64,000 nt of DNA from Wolfiporia cocos (lineage: Eukaryota > Basidiomycota > Agaricomycetes > Polyporales > Phaeolaceae), in the NCBI GenBank assembly GCA_029448655.1, contig JACCLO010000011.1, positions 1,116,001 to 1,180,000 on the forward strand, read 5' to 3'. The notes below the pieces were generated by a model. The model searched no databases and was not told the DNA's origin. It saw only the letters and a program-made list of their open reading frames with translations. A program made the position numbers and the translations under genes. Of this stretch, positions 34,380 to 46,750 are shown one piece after another (positions within the stretch are counted from its first letter, which is position 1; every line of letters starts with the position of its first letter).

Positions 34380-36495
34380 CTCGCAGTGGTTTGTTTTTGT
34401 GGGTCCACAGGCTGTCGAAATCTGCCGACCTGAGTGCCGGCATGCTGCCTGCCACGTCAAAGGTTGCTTCTCCCGCACAAAACTTCTGAGGGTGGACTGG
34501 AGGTATGTGCAGATTTTCATGTCATGACATTCATTTCAGAAATATATTATAGGCGCCCGTAAACTCTGTACGCTGTTATCCGCTTTGTGAGACCGGTTTG
34601 CCTTGCATCGTAGTCTATGCTCTAATGTATGGTGACAGTAAAGCGGCAATCAGCCTCGCCAGTTATAGCGGGCATCATCGACGCATTGGATCGGCAGCAA
34701 ACGAAGAGTCCACACACATCACAAAGTGGATCGAGGATCGTTGTACTTAATTTAGTTCGATGTGTCATGGCAGTTGTATGAACGCTTAGCTGCTTTGGAG
34801 TGTCTGGACTAACATTGGTACGATCAGATTAACATGACCATGCCACCGCTGCAGCATATTGGGAGACAGCTGCGTCTCATTTCGTCTGGTTTCGGCCACT
34901 TAAGGATAGCAAGGGCGACCAAGTGGTGCGTTTGACATGGATGGCGTCTTATCCTGGCAGCAAGCTAAAACGACACTGGTTTTGCAGGTGTAATGGCGCT
35001 TTTCTTCATGTGAATACAGGCCGAGGAAAGCAGGCGAATCGCTCTGCTGCGTCCGACCCCCTCACGAAACAGCTTAAGTCACTAAAGTCCTCGATCACGT
35101 ATCAGCGTCCGTTCTGCAAGGGCACGCTATCCGTGAAAGACGAGGACTATATCCTATTTTATGGGAAAGCTGCCGATGCACGGTAAGATTAACTCGTACG
35201 AACCGCTTCTGCTACTTCTGACCAATGCGCGGCAGGCGAATCCATCTCGCTAAAGCTACTTCGGACGAACTCGATCACCTCGAATCCACTTGCGATGCAG
35301 CTCCCTTCGGAATCAATCACCAAAACGTCCTAGACGAGTCTTATAGGAAGGCCGGAAAACTCGACACCTCGGAATTCGCGACCGGGTTCGATCTTCAACG
35401 GCTCGGGTTACTGGATACTACCCGTACCGATCTATTCAAAAGGAACGAACGGAGGAACATCACGGCCGAATTGTACAAGCTCAACGTCTACGGTCCGTTC
35501 GCTGAGCACTTTGCGGTTCATATCGTGATGGTTGATGGTCTAAACATTCAGGCAAGGACTCATTCTTCAAGGCCCATAAGGATACCCCTCGTGCTGAGGA
35601 CATGTTTGGCTCCCTCGTCGTCGCATTCCCGACCGCTCACGAAGGTGGCTCGTTTATCCTCCGTCAAGGCACAGAAGTATGGACAGTGGACTCTGCGCGT
35701 ATGGTGGCAGACAGGACGGACCCACGTGTGGCGTACATCGCGTTTTACAGTGACGTCGAGCACGAGATCACGCCGGTGAAGAGCGGACATCGGGTTACAC
35801 TGACGTACAACCTCTACTTCACGCCCGACACCGCCGCGCGCCGCTCAGGCCAGACCATCCGGTCGGACAAGCAGGATACTGCGCTCGCGTTCAAGTCTAC
35901 GTTCCAACGTCTGTTGGATGATCCTACGTTTTTACCTGAGGGCGGGAAGCTTGGGTTCAATCTGCGACACGAGTATCCCGGTCGACCCAAAATGGATCTC
36001 CAAACGCTTTTGGGTAATCTGAAGGGAGCCGACGCGGTCATCGAGGAGGTTTGTGCGGATCTCGCGCTCCCGAGCTCGATCAAAGTGATCATGCAAACAA
36101 AAGCTTGGGATGGAGGGCCTGTCCGTATAATGCTGAGCGAGTACCCGAATATTTGTGCTGTGCAGGATGTCGGCGGAGAGGGTTACGAGCTCTTTCAGAT
36201 TTTACTGGCGCGGTATGGCGGTGACCTTCTGGACACGGTCAAGGACTCGTGGCAGGAGTTCGATGGCCCGCATAACCGGCAGGCTTTGGAGGAAGGAGAA
36301 GAGGTCGAAGACTACACAGTCTATCCGGATGAAACGGTCCACTGGGTGACGAGTACGCCACAAGCTAATCGTGTGAAAGGCGCGTTTGTGTACTACGGGA
36401 ACACGGCAAGCATTGGTTGGGCGTATGCCAATTTCTGTCTAGTCGTCGACGTTGGTCCTGCAGGCCAAAGGCAGACAATACGTACCTCCAAGTGA
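34380..36495 (+). repeat. Right arm of an inverted duplication (2OG oxygenase plus upstream DNA)
   Basis: Reverse-complement match to 21522-23660. Intron positions, intron lengths of the second pair and most codons are shared; the upstream ~550 bp match in blocks. Confidence 0.65.
34941..36495 (+). CDS. 2-oxoglutarate/Fe(II)-dependent oxygenase-like protein, copy 2
   Basis: Exons 34941-35182, 35236-35492 and 35552-36495, 480 aa; an ATG-less extension upstream to 34923 is also open. Metal ligands His175 and Asp177 (FFKAHKDTP) and His237 (SDVEHEI); Arg247 (GHRVTLTYN) for 2-oxoglutarate. HEGG lies between. The copy differs from copy 1 mainly in the C-terminal acidic part and in the tail. A clear ATG (MASYPGSK) exists here, unlike copy 1, so this is the better candidate for the functional gene. 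The role is unknown; members of this basidiomycete family have no characterised substrate that I know of. Confidence 0.78.
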
Positions 36496-37759
36496 GTGCC
36501 AGGAGAAGGCAGACCAGTAGTGTAATGTGCTGTATACCATTGAGCGCACATCTTGTATTAGAAAGAACCTCAACAATCGGATGTTTAGTAGCTCTCGGAG
36601 CATTGGATAAATTAGCGCCGCAAGGTTGGTAGACTCCGCCCATCATACAGCATGCGACTGAGGATACCGGCACGCTTCTTGCTGCCGAGTGCCTGCAACA
36701 GGGCCCGACCACACGCCCCAACGCCCGATGCCTCAGAAGTTATACCGGCGCCAGCGCGTGCTGACGCGAACGCGCCGCTGCCGTTGCCGTCTCATAATGT
36801 CACTACGCGAACACCATCGCGCGAAAGGCAATGGCAGTGACGATACACCTGCCAGTACATACATCTTGGCCGCAGAATCGTCGCAATCCACTCAGTACAT
36901 GGCCAATCCCATTGAGGCATCGCTTTTCTCGGCGCGTTGGTTGCCCGGTACGACAACTGCATAGATCCGAGGTTTGTCTTGTCAAGGCAAAATAGAGTCA
37001 ACAAGAAAAATGAAAAGAAAACCCACAGCACCCAGGATTCCCGCGTGGTCCCCCACCGTGGTACTAACTGGGCGGCACTCTGCTTAACTGCGCAGATCGG
37101 ACGGGATGCGGTGCTTTCAGAGTCCTATGGCCGTGGATATCTGCTGCACCTAATCTTTGATCATATAGCACATTTGAGTCTAAGATTCAGTTCCGACATC
37201 TTCCTTAGCCTCGTTCAACTTCGTTCCCAATCATAATCATAATGCCACTCGCTATCGTCTGTTGTCCACAAGATTTGAGATTGGGATCCAGCCCCCTTGG
37301 AGCTTTTTTCCCGCACTGCAGGAAGGTGTCCACTGGCGTGTGCTGATCCGTTCCAACGACAACGACAAGGCGCCCACTCCCACTCGGCAGGGTAAGGACA
37401 GGAACGAAATAGCGCCCAGCGTGGCACGCAACCTTAGTACTTAGTAGTCGTTGGATGCAGCGTACGCGAACCTTGGGACGGGGATGGTAAATTCGCGCGC
37501 AGGGAAGATAAACATGAAGCTAAGGGATAACATGGAAGGGACACACAGCTGGTAAGCCTGCGCGATGCGGACGAACAAGTAGTATGTATTTAGTTACTTT
37601 AGCAAAGTGGTCATAAACGAGGTGGTCGGGAACTAGAAAACGGATATTGCGTAAGGATATCATGATGCGATGGACGCAGTTATAGGCAGACTGCTACTAT
37701 TACAATAGGCGCCTCGCTGCGAGCACCACGCCGCGACATCCCAGATACCACCGTTGGAT
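36496..37759. other. Intergenic, no supportable gene
   Basis: About 1.26 kb. A minus-strand stretch at 36970-37031 encodes a hydrophobic segment with LDKTNLG, vaguely like the first exon of an MFS anion permease, but nothing around it continues. Confidence 0.35.
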
Positions 37760-38938
37760 TCACAATCTGACCACAGACCAGACCAACTGGTGGAATTGGT
37801 CCGAATTACCTTGTCCGAGGTTAACTTCCTCCTCCTTGAGCGCAAACAGGAACGCGTTCGCCTTCACCTCGCCCTTTTCGAACACCACACCGTCCCACAT
37901 TGCCACCCATGACTCCGGTGAGTGGCAGAACATGTTTTTCGTGGTGATGTGGAGAGAGGGTCCCTTCAGCACGCCCTTCTCCGCCTGTCCATTATGGGCG
38001 CCGAAGATGATGGAGCCTGGCTCAGGGCTGAGCAGGCCAGCGAGGGACCGCGCCAGCTCGAGCTGCCCAACCTCGTCGAAGAGGTGAAAGAACGCCGAGG
38101 CGTGTATGGCGGAGACGTGACCTCGAAGCGGGTTGAGTGTAGTAAGCGAAGATATTTCGGGGCGCGGGGACGTCGGGGGTGAGCTGAAGGGCGCGACTGC
38201 TTCAAGGAAAACAGTGTTCAGAGCATCTCCGGGAAGGAATTTGACAGGGTCCTGTTCTGGAAGAATGCCGAAGAGTCGCTGGCCAAGCTGCCAGAATTCT
38301 GGGATAGGGTGCATCAGCGTGGGTTACATGTTTGCGCTACAAAGTACCAACCTGGATGAAGGTCAGAGCCAATGGCGTTTTGTGCGGGGAACCCGTCGGC
38401 CACTGCCTTCCTGACGTCGTTGCCGACTGTACATCATTGCAGGAACATGAGAAATATTACGGTAATTGTAAACCCAGGAACATTCATACAACAACAGCCA
38501 ATGTCCAGAAAGACCGCACCCTGCCGTTCCTTCGCTAGCTTCATCATCTGACGATAGGCAGGTAGGCGGGAGATTTTGAGCCTAGATGATGATTACGATT
38601 ACTGTCAATGCGATGCATTTGACCCAACGGAGCGGAGTACATACTTGGTGAAAACGAAGTGACGAATGCAGCCGTAGGGATGGACCTACATTGGAGCAGG
38701 CGTGTAGTCGCCGGAACGACAGGTACGGTCAATCACTTACGACCATTGCGTCGGATTGAATATTCGTGATATGCTCCTTCAGTCCGTTATCGTCTTGAAT
38801 ACCGGTCTGTCCCTTCAGAAATGCAAGTTCTTCCTCCGTCAGCGATTCCAAGGCGAAGTCCGGCTCGTGGGCATCTTGGAGTTCGGTGTGGCTTGCATCG
38901 GGAACTCGAACTGGAGCTGAGAGGACCTCGGTAGACAT
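37760..38938 (-). CDS. SAM-dependent methyltransferase, fungal secondary-metabolite type
   Basis: Five exons: 38938-38741, 38685-38645, 38581-38490, 38426-38352 and 38298-37760, 314 aa. The SAM-binding motif I LDIGCCFGNDVRKAVADGF is assembled across intron 3; ASDL-like SDLHPEFWQLG is motif II, and HASAFFHLFDEVGQ follows. The N-terminal helix FLKGQTGIQDD and the PYGCIRHF block are typical of the group that includes meroterpenoid methyltransferases such as AusD. The tail reads HQLVWSVVRL. A 42 nt in-frame intron near the end (37794-37835) is possible and would remove 14 residues. No polyketide or cyclase gene is adjacent; function inferred only at class level. Confidence 0.78.
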
Positions 38939-40348
38939 AATGCAGGGCGTGTTTGAGAACTACCCCGACGCGGATCGTGGAGATGCTGCACCGATGCCTC
39001 GCATTGGCAACGCCTTATAACACATTCATGCGGACATGCGGGTCCGATGGGGACATTCTGCATTAAGCAGAATTAGGGATGGCGCGCAATCCAGGGTGGA
39101 CAGCCTCATGCTGGAGGCAGTAGCAAACCCAGCTTGTCAGTTAAGATCACAATCCGCTCACCTAGCTCAATTCAGCACATGCTCGGACTATGCAAGAACG
39201 CAGGCATCAGTTGAGTCATGACATAGCACCAACCGCTGCTGAGACTGACCGAGCCGACGTCCATTAGAGCATATCTTCGGCTCACTTGGCTATTTCTTCA
39301 GTGCAGGGCTTACATGAGAGCTGTATCGTAGGGCAAAGCAACTCCCGCCACTCGCCGACAACGCTGCGAGCAGTTGTTCCCAGGACATTCATATATCCCC
39401 TTCGGATGCAGGATGCATGTGTGAGATATCTCTGGAATATGGTCGCCAGTCACTGTCGGGCCTCATCGCGCCCACGCGTGACAGAAGCTGTTGATACTCC
39501 ATGATGCGAACCTGCACAAGCGAGAAGCCTGAGTCTGGTAAATCAATCTTGCGAGGTTCATCAGCGTCAACTTACGCTCCGGCTATGTAATGTCATATAT
39601 TTGGCAGCAGACAATTAAACAACTCTCGCCGGCTGTAACAGTTCTCTCGATAGACGGGAGCTGCCCCTGCTGGAGCGGTTCAGGGGTATCAGTTGTATTG
39701 GTTGAATGATTACTCCGATGGAGTACGATAGTATTCTTCTCTCTAGCGGAACACCCTAAGCATGACTCTCCTTTGTCTTGGATAGTCGTGAGGAAGGGAA
39801 GGAGGAATGATAGCTCAGGGTCCAGTCAAGTGTACAGACTCACTTACTCTCACTGACTGGCAGACCGGCATGATAGCGCCATTTCTTGAGAAAGTACGAG
39901 GAGTTTCCGCAACGTCTCCGCCTTCCGAGAAATGCGCACTTGGTGTTGAGCCTTATTTATCATTAGACCGTATGACAATTCATTCTGCTCATTTGCGAGA
40001 GGAGAGATCGGAACCAAGAAACAGTATTGAGCGATCGTGATTTCTGGCGCTAAAATGAGTTGGCAAGTTCATTGTTTCCGGACATAGGCCATCGTCCCTC
40101 AAGGCCTCATTTGAGCCCACCACATGCGACGTCGTGCCTCTTACTATTGGTGCCCCACACACTGCAGACATTTGCTTTGCTAGCATTTGCTTCGGACATC
40201 AGTCTGATAGTTGGATACGAGAAATCGTTCTCATGTCACATGAGATGTTAGCAATGTCATTTAGGCGTATCCTGCCGTTGCGGTTGCTACTTAGCCCCAA
40301 GAAGCTATCTGTAAAGAGAAAAGCGCCAGCCTGTGGGAAGATCACCTA
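38939..40348. other. Intergenic, no gene seen
   Basis: 1.4 kb of low coding potential before the TIR element. Confidence 0.4.
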
Positions 40349-41342
40349 TGGTGCCGGCGCCCTAGTCACCGCTACTTTTGTACAAGTCTTACTGCTCGCT
40401 CAAACTGGCGCCTAGAGATAATCGGTCTAGCCAAAATGCTCTAATTGAAGGTAGGAACAAAATGGCTAGGCGGATTTGTCTGAAAATCAAAGTTGAGAAA
40501 TTTCTATGTCCGGATTTGGCCAGTGGTGGGAAAGTAATACCGTATATGGAAAGTAATGATATTTATACTCGTCTGACTACTCCAAATATGGTATATAGTC
40601 AAGCTGACGGGCAGTGAGACTTGTACCGACAAGCTCACATCAACATCCTCATCAATGCTAATGCATTTGGCTTGTAATGTTGGAAATATATTATCATAGT
40701 AATCGCAAAGGGATTTCGTGACAGCACTCAGAAAAATGTGATGAAACTGTTCAGCTCAGTGATATTTGGGCAAAATATACATGTGGCCTGCATCCTCAAT
40801 GACCCTGAACAGGAGGTTTCTGTTCTTTGAATCTGGCTGATTTTCAAGTACGCATTCAACAGGTGCAGCAACCGGTTGCATCCGGGTCACATTCCCCACG
40901 ATTTGGCATTTGCAGCTCATCAACCCAAATATTTGGCTTGACGAGAAATTGTTGTATTCCTCTGGGAAGTTGATATAATTGAGCAGGAGATTCTTCAGTT
41001 GAATAGCCTTCTTGTTTACAAATCCTTTGCTGTGATGCGTGCAATTGCCACTTCCCAGCACTGAGCAACGTTGGCTTCGCATGCTTTCTGTGTCTTATTC
41101 AAGCATGGGATGTAGTGAACTGGTAGATATATTAATATTGTGCCTGCCCTGTATCTACATCACTACGAGCATTCAAATTTCGCATCTCCGGGCTGTGCCA
41201 TACCCAAAGTGTTCGGTATCAGGGCACAGAAAGTACCGGCGCCTATATAAACCTTGCTTTAGGGTTAATGCGAAGTTGACCCAAGGATTTGGCCACTGTA
41301 CAAAAGTAGCGGTGACTAGCGGTGACTAGGGTGCCGGCACCA
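40349..41342. mobile_element. Non-autonomous TIR element flanked by TA
   Basis: Left end TGGTGCCGGCGCCCTAGTCA… (40349-40384) matches the inverted right end 41297-41342 over ~36 bp, with one mismatch and a 10 bp duplication (GCGGTGACTA) in the right arm. TA flanks both ends (40347-40348, 41343-41344). The ~0.9 kb interior has only frames without transposase motifs (a 108-codon minus frame at 40756-41082 has none). It is unrelated in end sequence to the element at 13485. Confidence 0.7.
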
Positions 41343-41344
41343 TA

Positions 41345-42651
41345 CAAGCTCTCGTTCCTTTACCGAATATACTCCATCATGACATTCGGTGGCCGACTTG
41401 TGCGCCAGTCGCATGGCCAGTTCTACAGCCCGTAGCACCAAGTGAGGTCGACCGTTATGTCGTTGCCAAGAATGTCGCGTCATGAATGCAGGACCCTTCG
41501 AGCCTACCGGAGAGCCTACTGGAGAGGTCGCAGCACCAGGCACAAAAATCCGCAATGAGCTACTCTGTTGAGCGTGGCAGCTTCAGTTCCAAAGATATAC
41601 CGAAACATCAAGACCGCCATGTCCTCGGAGTCAGCATTTCTCCATTTGGGAAATTGTGCTTTCAGGAACAGTAGTTTGTGGTGAGCTAGTTGTGGGGACA
41701 TATCCGTTCTGCTTCCCTGCGACTAACAGCTCCTCATGGAAGAGTCTGCGAAATTAGAGGAGCCTGACTGCTCATCTTTCGGTAACACTTCCTGACTTGC
41801 GATGGGGGCTACCAGTGAGATTGTTTCAATCAACTTACTGGCAGGATGCAGTAACCTCTACTTGTGTTACACACCATGGGGTGTCCCTGCATTCTCTCGG
41901 ATCCGGCCATACAATGACCGCATCGGAAAGAAAACAGCCAGAAGATTCGCTGTCTGTGGCAATGTCGCCGTTCGACGAGAGGAGCCGATACGGAGCTATC
42001 TCGCTCTCATAGGATATTGAAGGTGTTACGCATCCGCGGCTAAACGAAATATCACGAATGCTATCAAGGAAGTAGCCTCAACATAGGCGTTCGACTGGGA
42101 ACCGGAGCGGAGAATGACTCTGCAGGTGTATATGAGAGACCCATATGCATTTATGATTGCCACCTACAGTGAATTGACCACGGACAAGATTCCGTTTTCA
42201 TGTCTTGAATTTGGCTACCAGGGCTTGACTGTAAAGGCGAGATTATAGCTAAGCAATGCCAGTAGTAACAGTATGCGGTCAGGCTAAAGTGACAGAGGGG
42301 TGTCAATTGATACAAGCCTCCCGGGAGGATGATCGATATGGCCCGTCAGAAGTAACACGTACCATGAACTGGCCAGTCTGTGGACGATGCATGATGTCCT
42401 TATGTAAGAAACACTCTGCCCACCCGGGGTCGCGCCTCAGAATGGTCAGTGCAGGTGACATCCTTGAGATTCGGTGTAAGCCACGATCTTGTTCACCAAG
42501 CCTCTAATGTTGTGGTCATGCCAACCGAGGTTCCTCCCTATATCGTTGGTTATAGAGTTCAGCGGCAATCGGACCACAGCCGAGCTTCTTGGATGGGTCG
42601 CGTACAGCAGAGATGCAATACATACGACATTGGGTCCGTGTTAAGAGTACA
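41345..42651. other. Intergenic, no gene seen
   Basis: 1.3 kb downstream of UBC1 with short frames only. Confidence 0.4.
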
Positions 42652-43487
42652 TCATGACTTCAACAATTCTTCGACAACACGATCGTCATTGATCTGAGCA
42701 ACGTTCGCTCCACGGTAGTTCATTCGTCGTAACACATCGATCTACGGCCGACGCCATCAGCCTCCCACGCATCAGGACCATGCGCAGAACTCACCACTTT
42801 ACTTCGCTCGAACCCAAGCGCTTCGAACTGATCGACATGCGCCCGATCCAGTCCTGCCATCACCACCTCATCCCGCAGACCCTCATCACACGCCTTCCCC
42901 ATGTCTTCCTTGCCCGGTCCTCCTGCGTAAATCTGTGTCCAATACCGCGCTGTCTCCTCGAAGCTGCTCTTGCTCGTCATATAGTGCTTCGCGACCTCTG
43001 CGTCCTGCGGATCGCGCGGCTCAGGGGAGCATAGGAGCGACTGCAGCGAGATGAGCGTGGACTTGAGCGTGAGCACGGGGCTCCATGCGTCCTTGAGGAT
43101 GTCAAGGCAGATTGCGCCTGACGCGGAGGAAATGTTTGGGTGGTAGACTTTCGTGATGAACTTCATCTTGACGGGCTGGAAGGGATATGAATCTGGGATG
43201 CTGATATCCTGAATGCTGATCAACATAGGTACTAGGATCGATGGGTGGCGAGCGTGCGTACCACCTGGAAGTGACCTCCCTCGTACGGGGTTCCCTCCGG
43301 GCCATCAAACGCGCCAATAAGATGGAATGGCGAGCTATCGACGAGTTCAATGCTGATGTTCGACTGCTTGTCGTTCTTGCAATCTGAGGATGCGCTTGAA
43401 GCGTCAATGTCGGGCAAATTGGTCAGAGGGTCGGTGCCCGTGCACACCTGCAATCTCTTTGTTCACACGACGCAGCCGAGCATCCAT
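42652..43487 (-). CDS. UBC1: Ubiquitin-conjugating enzyme E2 with C-terminal UBA domain
   Basis: Four exons: 43487-43448, 43383-43265, 43208-42795 and 42741-42652, 220 aa (yeast Ubc1 215). The UBC fold has HPN at 76-78 and the active-site Cys at 87 in SGAICLDILKDAWSP. The C-terminal UBA is made by joining DQFEALGFERSKV to IDVLRRMNYRGANVA across the last intron and ends VVEELLKS. Unspliced, the frame would run into a stop at 42720 and lose half the UBA, so the shorter frame is not the real end. It carries ubiquitin from E1 to E3 ligases in protein turnover and ER quality control. Confidence 0.9.
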
Positions 43488-43719
43488 GGTTTACAGGTGT
43501 AGTGATAGCGCGAGGACCACAAGAGAGAAGTAACAAGGAGCGGCGGTAGTCGTAATGCAAGAAATGGGATGCTGTATGATGTGGTTGTAGCTTACCTGGG
43601 TGTAGTATTACATCTGTATCGGCCGCTCGCGTAGATAAGCGCGGTAAGTCCTTGATCTAACTCGGCTTCTCGGCAGTGTATGGATTGGACCAAACACTTG
43701 ACTCCATTACAAATCTTTG

Positions 43720-43727
43720 TTTATATG
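43720..43727 (+). promoter_or_regulatory. TATA box of MFS gene 1
   Basis: TTTATATG 83-90 nt before the ATG. The same box stands before the duplicated gene. An inverted CCAAT (ATTGG) lies ~35 bp upstream. Confidence 0.45.
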
Positions 43728-43809
43728 CCCTTAGCGCGATACCCCCACGCCGTGATGACCCTCGTCGGTTCCATCCATCCCCGCTCAGGTAAGCTGAGGA
43801 GAGGCAGCC

Positions 43810-45806
43810 ATGGGTGAGGAACGCCCCGCAGAGGTCGCACAGGAGCAGGCTTCGACAAAGTCGAGCAATGGTACCCTTCCGGTCACGCCTGTAGACGAGA
43901 CAGTGCTCCCAAAAGACAGCCCCGGCGAAACGAAGGTGATCAAGCGGGATTTTGGGTTTCTTCCCATTCCAAGACGCTTGCGCTATGACCCACAAAATCC
44001 GGTACATTTTGGCCTCGTGCTGAATGCTACATTCGGGCTTGCTAGCACTTTCGGTGAGTCTTGTGGCGACGCAGTTCTCCAAAGATTCACATGCTCACTT
44101 CTACAGTGGTTGCCAATTTATATTACTGCCAACCTCTTCTAAGTGAGTTCTTATCTTCCACTCTCGCTGGCTTCTTCCTTCCTTTCTGGCGCCTATATCA
44201 TGGTTCATAAATGCTGTGTGTGGGCTGTGCCTGAGGCATTCCTCGCCTATTCTATGCCTAGATTTATCGCTGATGCTGATGGCGACTTCCAGTTGAGTAT
44301 TCCAAGACCTTTAACGTCTCGTATGACGAAGTATCGAGGATCCCGACCGTTTTGCAGGCAGGGTGAGCCTACAATCTCTCACTGGTATAGAGCTATTCTC
44401 ATTGTTGATCATGTAGGTATGCCGTTGGGATCGTCTTCATTTCAACTCTGGGCGACCTACTCCGCCGGCGCCCCCTCTTGCTGCTCCTGGTCTTCATCTC
44501 CGCTTCCCTCACAATCGGACTTGCAATCACCACCAATCTAGCTGTCTTTGAGGCCCTCTGCTTCCTCGTCGGCATGGTCACTGTCGTACCGCAGGTCCTC
44601 ATGCCGCTTGCTGCAGACCTCGCTCCGCCCGAGCGCCGCGCGTCCGCCCTCTCTATCGTGCTCGCCGGTCTGCTCTTTGGTGTGCTTATCGCGCGTGTGC
44701 TCGCGGGCATCATCGCGCAGTATGTGACGTGGCGTGTCGTATACTACATGGCAATCGGCTTGCAGTACCTTGTGTTACTGATGCTATATCTGGTGCTGCC
44801 GGATTATCCGGCGAAGAACAAGGGCGTGACGTACTTTGGGATCCTGTATAGTGTGGCGAAGCTGGCTTTCACGGAACCATTGCTAATACAAGCTGTCCTC
44901 ATCAACCTACCATCGAGTGCATGCTTCTCCAACTTCTGGGTAGGTCATCTTGCTAGCGCTCAATCACGCAAGTTCTGAGCGTGATGTAGGTCACCTTGAC
45001 ATTTTTGCTGGGCGGCCCACCATACAACTACTCTACGTGAGTGCATAACGATTCTGCACATATCGTATTTCATACAATAGACTACAGACTAGTTATTGGC
45101 CTCTTCGGCCTTGTTGGCATGTTCGGCGTTGCGATGGCTCCCCTTGTGGGACGCGTTATCGATGGCCTCGTTCCCTGGTTTGCTGGACTCATCGCGACCC
45201 TCGCGCTGCTCGTCTTCCAGGCGATCGCAGTCGGTGCCGACGGCGTGAACATCGCTGCCGTCGTGATTGTGTGCTTCGGCATTGACGTCTTCCGGCAGAT
45301 GGTGCAGGTCTCGCTTACGACGAGGGTGTTCAGCCTTGACCAGAATGCTAGGGCGCGGTTAAATGCGGTACTCCTGCTCTCGGTATGTGCTGTTGTCTGC
45401 CTATTGATGTAGTGCATCGTAAGTTGATTTGTCCTCCGCGCAGCTTTTCATGGGTCAAGTGATGGGCACTTCCGTCGGGACGCAGGTCTTCACAAAGTAC
45501 GGCTGGCGCCCTGCCGCCGCGCTCTCCCTCGCATGGACGGGCTTCATGCTGGTGGTGTTGTTATTGCGTGGCCCGCATGTATCCCGATACACGTGGATCG
45601 GGTATCAGGGTGGAATCGAGGTGCGCAAGAGCAAGCTGTCAGAGCGGGAGAAGAAGCAGGAGCAAGACACCGAGCAAGCGGTTGCCGCTGACATTAATAC
45701 CACTGGCGACATTGAGGCTGCGACACCTGAGAATGATGAGAAGAAGGACGAAAAAGACAAGCGGGAGTCGGAGAATGTAGAAAATGAGATTGAAGACATC
45801 GCGTAG
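43810..45806 (+). CDS. MFS transporter 1
   Basis: Seven exons: 43810-44053, 44107-44142, 44293-44362, 44417-44939, 44990-45036, 45088-45382 and 45444-45806, 525 aa. The cytosolic N-terminus ends in DFGFLPIPRRLRYDP, then TM1 (HFGLVLNATFGLAS…ANLYYCQPLL). The loop 2-3 motif A variant is GDLLRRRP, and LAPPERRASALSIVLAGLLFG is TM5-like. There are about 12 membrane spans and a long, charged, Glu/Lys-rich cytosolic tail (about 75 residues). Probable proton-driven efflux or uptake of a small molecule. Copy 2 is nearly identical, copy 3 more distant. Confidence 0.85.
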
Positions 45807-46162
45807 CCTTATGATTAGGTGAATGCCCAGTATTCTGTAATGTTCATGGATAGCATACCGACACTGACGTCAATACTATAGATACTGCATAGACATAGAT
45901 TGATTGCACAGACACTATTATAGACCTATTTTATAGCGTCAGTATCGTCGACGCCACACAAGCTCGTCATGCACGTAAACGTCATCGTAGCGAGACAACA
46001 CATAGGAGACAGTCACCAATTCTCGCGCTTACTGCTTCAAGCCGAGTTGCCGAACAATTACTAAGGGACCTTCCGACTCCAACACGGACCGCGCGGAGGC
46101 TCGACAAGGGTTCTTTGTCATCGTTCAACGTCCAAACACAAGTGCGTGTTTACTTACTAGGA

Positions 46163-46582
46163 CTGTACTGAATTCTGAAAGTCAGACCAAAAAGCTTCAG
46201 GCCTCAGGCCTAGTAGGGCCAGATTCCTGTGGATTTTCCGTGGCTCGGCCTTTAGATCTTAGACCTCGGTACGCTGTGTAGTGTAGCGGGCCATGCCGGC
46301 GCTACTTCGTTATTGAACAACATTGATCACGTGGTACTAATGGGATTGTGGCAATTGTGTCGGAGTACTCTCGTTGCTGCGTACTCGACGGCGAGTACTT
46401 ACGTAGCAACGAGTAATTCCAGCGTAAGAGCCAGCCACATAAAGTTTGAGAGGGGTTAGTGGAGTTGCACGTGTCCGGTCACATATGAACCGATCCATAA
46501 TTCTCGCAGACGAGCGTCTGACTAAGTACTTGCGCTGACTACTTGTGCGCTATAAGACAACCCCCCACTACTGAGTACTGAT
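46163..46582. other. Spacer between the two duplicated MFS units
   Basis: Contains an imperfect inverted repeat at 46372-46412 (CGTTGCTGCGTACTC paired with GAGTACTTACGTAGCAACG) and AGGCCT repeats near 46199. No gene. Confidence 0.5.
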
Positions 46583-46644
46583 CCTTGATTCGGCTTTTCG
46601 GCAATGTATGGATTGGATCAAACACTTGATTCCATTACAAACCT

Positions 46645-46654
46645 TTTTTATATG
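46645..46654 (+). promoter_or_regulatory. TATA box of MFS gene 2
   Basis: TTTTTATATG about 97-106 nt before the ATG at 46751; counterpart of the box at 43720. Confidence 0.4.
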
Positions 46655-46750
46655 CCCTTAGCGCAATACTTAAAGTGCCCCACGCCGTGATGACTCTCGT
46701 CGGTTCCATCACGACCCATCCCCGCTCAGGTAGGCTAGTAAGAGGCAGCC

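Larger units (their letters stand above)
43651..46162 (+). repeat. Tandem duplication unit 1 (MFS gene with promoter and 3' flank)
   Basis: 2.5 kb unit matching 46583-49109 in the same orientation, including promoter, introns and the 3' sequence up to TTACTAGGA. A unique spacer of ~420 bp separates the units. Confidence 0.85.

Noticed and set aside
36792..37031. Hydrophobic minus frame with LDKTNLG as an MFS gene
   Set aside because: Only one transporter-like segment; no other exons of such a transporter can be found nearby.
42720..42794. UBC1 ending at the stop at 42720
   Set aside because: The UBA domain is completed only by splicing to 42741-42652, which restores the family sequence.
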